A program made the position numbers and the translations under genes. Below are positions 49,847-61,800 of a stretch of DNA of 64,000 nucleotides, piece by piece. Below the pieces are notes generated by a model. It was given only the letters and a program-made list of their open reading frames with translations, was not told the DNA's origin and did no database searches. Within the stretch, counting starts at the first letter, position 1, and each line of letters starts with the position of its first letter. Source of the DNA: Isochrysis galbana. Taxonomy: Eukaryota > Haptophyta > Isochrysidales > Isochrysidaceae. Where the stretch lies: the NCBI GenBank assembly GCA_018136815.1, contig CM030941.1, positions 1,425,582 to 1,489,581 of the forward strand. The letters are read 5' to 3'.

Positions 49847-52800
49847 TTATTGCTTGGGGTGTCTCACTTTTCTCATTCGAATGGCTGCATCTAGACGGAA
49901 ACCGAGGTGTCGCTTCGATGCGTGTGAACTTCCGACAATTTTGGCCGAGGATGACATCGTAGAGGCTCCAAGAGCTTGCGCAACAAGTGCAAGACTAACA
50001 TTGCGGTGCGGTGGCGGATGCATGGCAAATGCAAGCGGGCCATATAGGCCCGCGTCAAGCAATGCGGGTGGAGTGGTCTTGAAGAGCTCAGCGAATTCGC
50101 ACCCATCGCGACTGCTGTCGTTCTCATGAACCATTACAATGTCAACGTCGCGTTCCATGGCGTGTTGGACCTCGAGGGTCAACGCCGCACCAACCTCACC
50201 GCCAAAGGTATGTCGGTTGAGGTACAATAAGAATACCTCTTTGGATCCGTTCCCCATAGCCGTAAATGACAACAACCGGCGGAGTCGTGCAAGATACCGC
50301 CGGTGTAGGACCTTGAGTCGCCCTGCCACGCTCCTCATAAAGGAGAGGCTTCTCGCTCCGCGTGGTGGTTGCACTGCGGCGGGAGCCCCGCACCACACCT
50401 CATCTAGCCTGACATCTGTTGGTGACACTCCGTTGCGCACGACCACGGCCAAAGACTCAGGCGCAATCCGTTTGGGTGCTCGGCTGAGCATTCCCTCGGG
50501 AGGCCTCTCCACCACGCGCAAGCTTGATTTTTGAAAGTGACTCGTCAGCTCGTTTGCCATCTCGATGCATCCCGGATTGTTTGGCGAGGCGTAAACTAAT
50601 ACCTCGTTTTGAAACCTGAGCTTGTCGAGAGACACCTCCTTGTCTAGGTAGACATCTAGCGGCCGTGCTCCAGTGGATTGTGCCTTGGCTGCATAAGTCG
50701 GCATCCGCATGAGCATAGCGCGAGCAATTTCCTTGAGGCTACAAACTTGGAAAACTGTGATCCGGTGCCACGACACGAGCGGTCGGTCTACTGAGCTGCC
50801 GAAAATGTAGTCACGAAGGTCTGCGGGGCATTCCTGTATCGCTTCCTCGCGCGAGAGGCCTCCCTTTGCGACATCACTCTCCACCACGAGCACGATGGGC
50901 TTGTTCAGTGCCATGCAAGCGCGAGCCTCGCGTAGGCAATTGCGCGAGTTGAAATAGCCACGCGAGAGAAAGATGAGCACCACCATGGTTCGATCGACGT
51001 ACTCCTCAAGCCGCCCAATGTCCTCGAGATCGTCGACGTCGAGGAAGATGCGGATTCCAGGTATCATCCGTGAGAGCTGACGCTTAATTACTGCAACTTG
51101 GTCTTGTCCCGTGGACCATACATGGCTGAGAAAAATGTGGTACCGTTGGTTGGGAGGCAGAGACAGGATAGGCGGCGCACGGGTCTGCCGCAACTTGAGC
51201 TGATCCGCGTTCACTTCCATCAAGGCCACGTGGACTGCCAAGGTAAGTAAGGCGACGGCTAGTGCTGCCATGGCCACAAGGCAAACAAGTGCAAGTTGGT
51301 CTAGGGACTCGAAAGCAAAGACGTCCGAGAGCGGGGACAGGCGTCCTTGTTGCCATTGAACGACTGTGCCCCCATTGCTCAAAGCAACCTCAAAGCGCTG
51401 GTACGCATACATAAACGCCGACCCCAACAACAAAACCGAGATTACCATTTGTAGTCCTAGAGAAATAAGTTGGTTGTCGTACCTTTTGAACGGCGAGATG
51501 ACAGTTTGCGCCACCAAGAAGAGCACGCTGAAAATCAGGGCCACCACCAAACGCAGGAAGGCGATGCGCTCCGGAACCACAAGCACGAAGCCGGTCAGGA
51601 GCAGTTTGCGGAGCAAGTCGACCAAGTCCCACCAGAAATAAGCGGGCTTGTAATCTCGAGTGAGCATGCGCGCAGCATGAGACAGCTCACTCGGCCGGCG
51701 CAAGAGCACGTGGCTGCGGATTCGCACGAGGAGAAGCGCCATGCTGGCCAGATATCCCAGCGGCCACACGCCAACCAGGATGAGCGCAACGGCACGCAAC
51801 TCGAAGTAGGCGTCTGAACCAGAGTGGCCGTCCGTCGGGCACTCAACATCTAGACTGCCCACCAGGAATTCACGGTAACGCTGGGAGTCAGAGTCGTCCA
51901 CGAAACGTCTGCAATGAAACGCACCAAAAATGGACGACGAGACATTCACGCAGAAGAAGGTAGTCACCCACAAGGCTAGCGGTAAGACGATGAGGCCGCT
52001 CCTCTTCCCAGCTTTGCGGAGGCTCTCACCCAAGTGCTGGCTGTTGTTGGGACTTTCCCTTAGCTCTTGGCGGATGCACCAAACATATATGGCGACCCCT
52101 GCGAGTGCCAAGAAGACGATCGGAGCGGCCGCCTTGGCAATCAAAAGATTCGCATACCCTCCAAGACACTCCGATGGTGCAAAGATGTCGCTGAAGATGT
52201 CGAGGTAGAATATCTCTAGCGACAGCAAGACGTACCGATACAAATCTGGCATTCGAATTGAGTACACATTCCCGATCACGGCTACCACCTGGACGAAGCC
52301 GATCACCATTTTGATCTTGCTCTCGCCTACCTGCCCGCTGCATGCAGCGATCGTACGCCTTGCAACTTGCTGGAGCTTTGGCGAACGCCGGTGTATGACG
52401 GCCCCGACAAGGACGAGGGCGGCTGGAATGCCTATCAGCAAAAAGTAGATGAGGAGGTAGCGGGTAGCAGGCGGACACTCTACGCAGGAAGTCGATCGCC
52501 AATCAAAGTAGTGTCCCGCTTTCGAGCATACCTCGCACAACGGGCCAAGATGACCGGTTGCACAGTAGCCCTGGCCGTCTTCGTTGCTGACGAAGCCTCC
52601 CTTGCAGGCTGATTCCCCCATTTTTGTCGTCTGGCATAATTCGACCTGTCGTGCCATTCCCGAGATGCGCCATGTTCCCGGCATGAGGAGAAGGGCAGAC
52701 AAGACCGTTGAGCCGTATGGGCATTCGGTGCCGGCAGGGCATTCGCGGCACGAATCGGCATTTGCAATCACATCGACCGACTTTCTATACCGCCCAGCTT

Positions 52801-55800
52801 CGCAAATATCGCAGCTCACATAGGGTACGGTGGAGTTTGTGCGCGGCGGGCAAACCTCACACATGGGCTGGCCCCGCTCACGCTGGAACGTCCCTGGAAT
52901 GCACTCCTCACAATAGGCGCTCCCCTCCTTGGGCTGTGCACTCCCTTCATGACAGGGTTCGCAGCTTGCTTCACCCAAGAAAGATTTGAAGTGTCCCGGC
53001 CGGCAGGGTTTGCAGCCGTTGGCCAATGAGCCTGGAGCGCCATTTGGATCCGCAGGGGTGTTCGGTTGGTAACCTTGATCGCATGTGCATATCATGGTTG
53101 AGAAGTCTGGGACCAGCCCATATGGGCACTTGACTTCTACTCGCAGCTCGCCCATGAGAGGCGTGGCAATCGATCTGTCCGCCTCGCCTTCGCCGAGATA
53201 GAGGCGAAGCCCAAAACTTCCCAGACGGGTAGGGGTCATTGATGCGACGTACCGGCCGCTTGCAGGCGAGCTAACAGGCACTGGCAAGGCATCCCCCGTT
53301 GTGTCATTGTGCAACTCGGCTGTGAACCGTCTCAGGTCCGGGAGCAAGTCGCGCTCAGTCGGGACGGAGTGCCGCAAAGGCAGCCCCTCTATGTCGCATG
53401 ATGTGAATGAGAAGCTTGTCGTGCTGCCGTAGGTGATTGCGAGTGGCTTACTATCTAGCTGTTGTTGCTCCAACACGGTCAAGGCCTCGAAGCCGGCCGT
53501 CTCGTTGCACCATCGCGACGGCGCCACGTTACCCCACACGGTTTGAGCGGGCACGGCTGTTGCGAGCACCTGGATTGCCACCTCGACGGGAACGTCCGAG
53601 ATACCATCTGGAAGGGTCTGAGAGATATTGACCAACATATTGGCCTTATAGCCTGCATCGAAGCCGGCTTCGGCTAGAAAATTTGCGGCAAGCCGCATTT
53701 TGACACCAGGTCCGTCGACGACCCCATTTAATGCTTCAAGGGTGAGGAATTCGACAGGGCGAGGCAGGAAATGCTTCAGTTCTACTACGGTCCAATTGAC
53801 AAACCTTGGCCCAGCTGGGTCTTCAGCAACAACTAAGTCGAGTGTTCGCGTCACCACCCCCTCTTGCGTCTTGAGAAGGACTACTCGGACGCGCCTGAGG
53901 CACTCGCAGCTGACAACTGACTGGCGTACCGGGTCTAGGTTGACAAACGCAATAGGGTCGATGGTGTTACCGCTGGTAGGCTGTTGGACCGTGATGAACT
54001 CAAGACTGCGACGAAGATGCGGGAAGAGCACCCTCTCATGTACGCTTGCGTCTGGCAGTGGAGGATGGAGAAAAAGAGTGGGTGTCCGTGTTTTCGTTGT
54101 CGACGGGCGGGAAAATGTCATCGTCCAAAATCCGGATACCTGAAGCACAGCGGTGCCAGCCACAACGCCACGGAAGAAAGAGCCCACAGAGGAGTTGCTT
54201 CTGCGTGGAGGTGGCCGGGGACGAGCAGGCGATTCTTCGTCAGACGATTCGGCGCCTGGACCCATTGAGGCGGCTCGTAAAGGATCCTGATGCGAGCGCT
54301 GGCTTTCACGTGTGCTCATCAACGTCGCCCTCGAAGCTCCAAGTGTCGTCCCAATCGAGCGCCATACTCGGCCAAACACGGAGCTCGAAACCTCGTTGAA
54401 TAGTCTAGTAGACGCGCCGATGGCTTGGGCTAGGTTGCGCAAGCTCACGTGTCGGAAGTCGCCAGCATGAAGCGCTAGAGCGATGTCGTCGTATAAGCCA
54501 TCGTCGATGAGATCGCCAGGAGTGGTCTGAAAAAAGCGCGAGAACGGGCAGCCGCCGTTTTCGGCAACGTTTTCGTGCAACATGACGATGCGAATACCAG
54601 CTTCACGCACGAGCCGCACCTCATTCGCGAGCATTTCGCCAGGTTCGCCAGCCCAGGTTCGTTCATTGAGGTACAAGATCATGATAAATCCACCGTAGGC
54701 CTTGTCTAGAGTGTTCAACTCAGAGGCGGCATGGCTGATAGGTTCCCCACTGGCGAGGCGGCGGAGCGCGTGCTTCATCCTTGTCGGTGGGCCAAACATT
54801 GTGGTGGGTCTCTCCGCTGGCGCGAGTGCATCAATGAGCTCAAGGACTGTGCTACGCGCCCCAGGGTTGTTGGGTGATGAATAGAGCACAGGTGCGAGCC
54901 CGAAGAAACGCAGCTGTGACAGCCCGATTTCGCCTCGCAAGCACAGCTCTACGCGCTTTGGAGGCACGGCGAAAGAGGAGGGAGGGGAGACGAGAGACGG
55001 GGCCGCCTCCTCGCGGAGGCGAGACATCGTGCCCAGACTATCTCGATAATTCGTCGCCACAACCGCGTACTGCGGCGTGTAGGCGAGCGTTTCGGCCGCA
55101 ATGAGCTTGAGAGCGCAGAGCTGAAATTCCTTGACACGGTGCCATGCAATGGCTTCGCGCTGACGTCCATCAGGATAGCGGAATAGGTCATCGCGATAGT
55201 GGAGAGGGCAATCTGCCATGGCATGGGCCAAGCAGGCGTAGCCTCCCTTGGTCACATCCGCCTCGAGGACGAGTACGACGGGCTTCCGCATTTCAACGGT
55301 TGCGGCGAGTTCGCGTAGACAATTGCGCGAGGTGAAATACCCACGAGACAGGAATATGAGTACTACGGAGCTTTCGCGCACGTGGCACTCCAAATCGCGA
55401 ATGTCTTTCAGGTCATCGACGTCGAGAAAAATGTGTAGACCATGCACGTGAGCTTGTAGCTGACGTTTTATGGCGGCCACTTGATCCTGGCCTGTGCTCC
55501 ATACGTGAGACAAGAAGAGATGATGGTTGTGTCCGCGATGAATAGTGAGTCTCGGCGGCAGCTGCGTGTCTTTGAGAAGAAACCCTTGATCATGAGTACC
55601 CTGCCACCACTGGCGCAGGGCGAAGGCGCCCACCGCGGCGGTGAGGAAAACCATTAGTACCACGATCACGAGGGCAATTTGGTTAGCCGATGTGAACGCC
55701 AATACCAAAGCGGCGCCATTTGATCCATCCGGGTCGTCCGGCAAGAACACCTGGAAACGACCGTAAATGTGAATGAAGGTGTACCCCAAGATGAGAACGA

Positions 55801-58800
55801 ACGCGAGCACCTGCGTCGTCACTGAAAAGCCATTGACGTCACGCCGCGCGTATGGTTGCATCATTGATTGCACAATGAGGAAGCCGAGGCACAAGAGCAA
55901 TGTCGCCAAGATGCGGATGAATGCAATGCGCTCAGGAATGAGAACGAGGAGACCGGTGAGGACCAGTCGCTGCGCTAGCTCAATGATTCCCCACCAGTAT
56001 ATCTCGAGACGATAATCACCCCACAAGGCTTTGACCGACGAAGATAGGGCCGACGGCGAGCGTTGCCTCACTGCCGTGCGAATCGACATCAGCAGCAAAG
56101 CGCCGCCAATGAGCGAAGCAAATGGCCAAATGGCCAAGACAACATAGGCCATTCGCCGCAGGTCTTTGGCCGGTTGCGAATCGCAGTCGATGTCGGGGCT
56201 AGCCCACAAGAACAACCTGTATTGCAAGGGGTCAGCTTGGGCCACAACTCGTCGACAGTGCAGCGCGCCGAATGCAACGCCCGACACAGTGGGGCAAATG
56301 AGCAAGACAATTTTGACGACGGGCTCCAGGGCGTCGATGAGGCCAATGGCGATGGCATTGCACAGAGAACCACCTCGGCTAGTCTCTCCCACGTCTGTGC
56401 GAGCACAGCAGCACCACATGCGTTGCCCGACATTCACAACGGCAACGACGAGCATAGCCACAAGCGGAAAGCCAGCGGTCAAGAGCAAGTAACCCATGTA
56501 TCCACCAGCACAAGCCGTTGGTATGAACGGCCTCCCCCATATGTCAAGCTTAAGGATACTCAACACATTGAGCAGCCAATGGAGGGCACGCGGCGGGTCG
56601 ATCGAGTAAATGGTGGCGGCGCCAGCGACTTGGCTGAAGCCCACTAGGATGTGGAGCTTCGAGACCAAGGCCAATCGCGTCGAGGCAAAGTCGATCTGAG
56701 AAACCATGGCTGAAAGGCGTGCAGAAACGTGGCGTTGGTCTAGAAAGCGCATTATGCCTAAGGCTCCAATCGGGACCAGGATCAGTGCCGCGTATATTAG
56801 CACATAGCCGATGGTGGATAGGCAGGCTTCACACTGTGCTGTGGAGGGGGAGAAATGAAATCCATCTCCACAAACTTCGCAGCGAAAGCCGGAGTGCCCA
56901 TCTTCACAATAGCCGACACCGTCGGCGCCGGCATTGCCACCCCCCTTGCAAGGGCTATGGCCTCGAACGACTGCGCACCGCTCAATCATATGTGACGCAG
57001 GCGCGAGCCGCCATGCGCCCGGGTTCAATAGCATCGAGGGCATCGTAGTGTGGTTGAATGGGCAAGCTGCAAGCGGATGGCACGACTGGCATGTCTCCTG
57101 GCTTGCCGCAACTTCCCTCGACCGTCGAGCTGTGCCGACAGCGCATTCGCTGCATGCCGTGAAGGGCACCACCGAGGTTGTGCGGGCAGGGCAAAGGCTG
57201 CACTGCGCCCGCCCTTCGCGAGGTTGGAATGTGCCGGGAGCGCATGGTAGACACGTCGAGCCACCGATGCCGGGCTGCACGCTGCCGGGAGGGCACGCGG
57301 TGCACTGGCTGCTCCCCAAATCCGACTTGTAGTACCCCTCATTGCATGGACGGCATCCTTGGGACGATCCATGGGCGTAGACCACATCGCCATCAGGTTC
57401 CCGGCCAACACCGCACGTGCATGTCCCGGTGGCTGGGTTTACGATGAGGCTAGAGGGACATGAAACCTCAATTTCAAGTGCACCTAGCCGAGGAGTAGCG
57501 TCTTCATCCTCAGCGCTACCAGTGCCGAGATTGAGCGCAAGACTTGACCGACCTAGCGCGGTGGCACGCACTACGGCTGCATACCGGCCACCACCGTGGC
57601 TCACCACTTCGACTGGATCCGTACCGATTGCGGTCAGCCAAACCTTGGAGGCGGAGAAGAAACGAGGGTCAGGCAGGGCCGCGCGACTGGTCGGTAGCTC
57701 ATGATCGACAGCGTAACCCTCGTAGTCGCAAGCAGTGAAAGCAATACTGCGCTCCTCACCCAAGGTCATGGGCAGCGTCCAGTCTGGCAAGAGCCCTTCT
57801 GCGACAATTTCAGCTGCGGAGCAAGGCATCCCCGGTGGCACCCAACCCCATACAGTACGAGTCGCAACTGTCATGGCAAGCACAGTCGCCTTGACAACGA
57901 CTGAAATGTTGCTGCACGCATCACTTGCTGATACATTCACGACGAATCGGCCTCGATGATTGATGCCGTTCGGTGTCTCTGCCAGGGAGACCGGGCTCAG
58001 CCATATGGGAATGTTTTGATCCACTCTACCCTCCAGCTTTGGGAGCGTTACTAGAGCCCCGGCTTGTGCGTCGATGCGGGCCGACCACGCTGAGAAGTCA
58101 GGGTAGTCGCCACCCATTCTAGGCTCTATAACACTCAGATTGAGAGCAAGTCGAGTGGAGGAATTCTGAAACTTCAATAGCACGGCTTCGACATCCTTCG
58201 TGCAGCGACAATGCACGGCAGCGCGCTGAACGGGATCCAGCGAAAGAACCTCGATTTCATCGGCCACTTGTACCGGTACCTTGATAGAGATGAAATCTGT
58301 CAAGTGATCGCACGCACATCCTAAGGCACCCTTGGTGTTGTTCAGCTGCACCGTCCTACATCCGTCGGAACTGTATGCGAGCATCTCTTCGTCCCAGTAC
58401 TTGCATTCCAGGGCCGCCTCACAACGCGACTCACCGGCCCTCATTGCCCCGAGAACATCGGCCGGTGAGGGCTGTCCAATGCAGTTCTTGTCGGTCTCTT
58501 CTTGACTACTCACCGGAAGGGCCATTAAAAGCGGCTCAGCAAATTTTGTAACCGCAGAGCCATTGACGTAGAGCGAAAAAGAAACCGTAGGACCTGAGAA
58601 ACTGCTCGACTCATTCAATACGCCTCCATGCACATTGAAAGGGGATGTCCACATGGCGACTGTGACCGGTGCCCCGCTTGCAAGATCGCTTGCCAATCCT
58701 GGAGGAAGTTGAATGCTGGTGTTGGCAGCGCCGCTGCTTCCAAATGAAAGCGATGCGCTCGTCGCCTTCTGAACCGAAATATTCAAGCTCGGTGTGGAGA

Positions 58801-61800
58801 TTTGAGTCACGGCGGGTCCGTCTTTGGACTTTGCCAAGAGAACGTCGAGCACTGTTCCAATGGCCCGCGTCATAGCCTTGCCCGCCCCGACGGCACCAGC
58901 CCCTGCCGACCCCCCATGCGGAGATGGATACTCGCGAGCCGCTACGTCGAGTACGCTACTGATGTCTCGAGTGATCGATTCTATGACTTCGAAACTCACA
59001 TTGGCTGACGCACTAGCGTTGAGGGCTGAAAGGCCTTCGATCCCGTCCAAGGCCTCAGATACCCATTTATCAAATGGGGGCAAAGGCGGCGGGGCCTGCG
59101 GCAGCGGGGGCGGGGGCAACGGCTGCGGAGGCGGAGACTGCGGCGGCCGAGGTGACGGGGGCGGACGTTGGGGGTTGCCCTCAGGAACAACAGGCGGCGG
59201 CGGTGGCGACGGCGGAAGCTTCGGCGGCGGCGGCGGGAGCTTCGGCGGCGGCGGCGGCGGCGGCGGGAGCGGCGGTGGCGGGAGCTGCGGTGGCGGAGGT
59301 GGCGGCTTCAGTGGAAGCTGAGGCGAGAGCGAAGGAGGCGAAGGCGCTCTACTCGGGTTAATAACAAAATCTGAGATTTGAGCCACTGCTACACCAAGTC
59401 CTTCTGACGCTCGTGCGACTGTCATCGAGTTCAGCGTGTCAACCAGCGCGGATGCTTGCTGGGTGCCGGTCACAACAATTGCAATGTTAATTAGGACGGA
59501 TGCCGGTTGCAGGCGTAGGCTAACGGCCGACTCTTCGACGCCATAGAGTTCCGCCACGCGGCTAGTTAGCGAGAGCTCATCGTAATCCTCAACGGACCCC
59601 TCCACTGTCATGGAGAAAGAGTACCTCTCTTGCGGCAGGGGTGGCGGCCTGGGAGGCGGAATGTGAGCTGGTGAAATTGGAGGCGGCGACAATGGGGTTG
59701 GTGGCGAGGACGGCAGCTCGGCAGGCGGCAGGAGCGGAAATGGGGGCGCCGAATGAGGTGACGTTGGCACAGGTGGTGCTTCTAGCGTCGCCGCTGGAGG
59801 TGGCGGCGACTGAGGTGGTGTTGATGGTGGCGGCGGCGGTGGCTCGGTTGGGAACGGGAACGTCGGTATTGACCAAGCGGGAGGGGGCGGTGACGGCAGC
59901 AACGGCAATGACGGCGCAGGGAGCGGTTGCATAGGAGGTGACGACAGTTGAGGAAATGGTGGCTGAGGTAGCGGTGGCTGCATGGGGGATAGAGGCAACG
60001 TCGGTGCCAGAGCCGGTGGGGCTGAAGATGGCAGTGGTGACGGCAGCGGTGGGTATGGGTATGGTAGATGCGATGGTCCTGGCGGCGATACCGATGTGGG
60101 TGAGACCGATGGCGAAATTGGTGGGGGCGGCAAGGGCAGGGGAGCGAGAGGTGGCTGCATTGGAGTTAGAGGCCAAGGAGGCAGTCGGGCTGGAGGCGGC
60201 GATGGCGGAAGAGGGAATGGCAACGGCGTTGATAGAGGTGGCCGCCCGGGTGATGGCGAGGGCGACGGTGATGGCAGCGAGGGAGATGAGCGCGTTGGCG
60301 ACCACGGTGGCTGTAGAGGTGGCGAGGAAAGTGGTGGCAATGGTGGGGGCGGAGAAAGAGGCAGCGGCGATGGCGGTGGCAATGGCGGTGGCGACGTAGG
60401 AAGCGACGAGGATGGCGGTGCCGATGGAGGCGGTGAAGGCGGCGGTCGAGACGGCGGTGGAGGCGACGGTGGCGGAGGCGAGAGTGGCGGTGGCGATGGA
60501 GGCGGCGGCGATGGAGGCGGCGGAGGCGATGGAGGCGGCGGTGACGGCGGTGGAGGCGACTTTGGCGGAGGAGAGGGAGGAGGGGGCGAGGGAGGTGGTG
60601 GCAATGGTGGGGGCGGAGAAGGAGGCGGCGGTGATGGGTGAGGCGGAGAGGGTGGCGGCGGCGATGGCGGTGGCGAGGGTGGCGGCGGCGAGGGTGGCGG
60701 TGGCGATGGAGGCGGTGGCGACGGCGGTGGAGGCGACGGTGGAGGAGGAGAGGGAGGCGGGGGCGAGGGAGGTGGTGGCAATGGTGGGGGTAGGGAAGGA
60801 GGTGGCGATGATGGTGGTGGCGACGGTGGGGGCGGCGATGGCGGCGGTGGAGACGGCGGTGGAGATGGGGGCGGCGGCGAGGGTGGCGGTGGCGATGGAG
60901 GCGGCGGCGACGGCGGCGGTGGCAACGGTGGCGGAGGCGAGGCAGGTGGTGGCGAGGGAGGTGGTGGCAATGGTGGGGGCGGAGAAGGAGGTGGAGGCGA
61001 TGGGTGAGGAGGAGAGGGTGGCGGCGGCGATGGCGGTGGCGACGGTGGCGGAGGTGAGGGAGCTGGCGAAGGAGGAGGCGACGAGGGTGGCGGTGGCGAC
61101 GGTGGCGGCGGCGATGGTGGTGGTGACGGAGGAGGCGACGAGGGTGGCGGTGCCGATGGAGGCGGTGAAGGCGGCGGTGGAGACGGCGGTGGAGACGGAG
61201 GCGGCGGCGAGGGTGGCGGTGGCGATGGAGGCGGCGGCGACGGCGTCGGAGGCGACGGTGGCGGAGGCGGAGGCGACGGTGGCGGAGGCGAGGGAGGTGG
61301 TGGCGAGGGAGGTGGTGGCAATGGTGGGGGCGGAGGAGGAGGCGGCGGTGATGGGTGAGTCGGAGAGGGTGGCTGCGGCGATGGCGGTGGCGATGGTGGC
61401 GGCGGCGATGGCGGTGGCAACGGATGTGGCGGCGAGGGTGGCGATGGAGGCGGCGGCGACGGCGGTGGAGTCCACGGTGGCGGAGGAGAGGGAGGTGGGG
61501 GCGAGGGAGGTGGGCGCAAAGGCGGGGGCGGAGAAGGAGGCGGCGGCGATGGGGGTGGAGGAGAGGGTGGCGGTGGCGACGGAGGTGGCGACAGTGGGGG
61601 CGGCGATGGCGGTGGCGACGGAGGAGGCGGCGACGGTGGCGGTGGCGATGGAGGCGGCGGCGGCGGCGGTGGAGGCGACGATGGAGGTGGTGGCGAGGGA
61701 GGTGGTGGCAATGGTGGGGCTGAAGAAGGAGGTGGCGATGATGGTGGTGGCGACGGTGGGGGCGGCGATGGCGATGGCGACGGAGGAGGCGACGAGGGTG

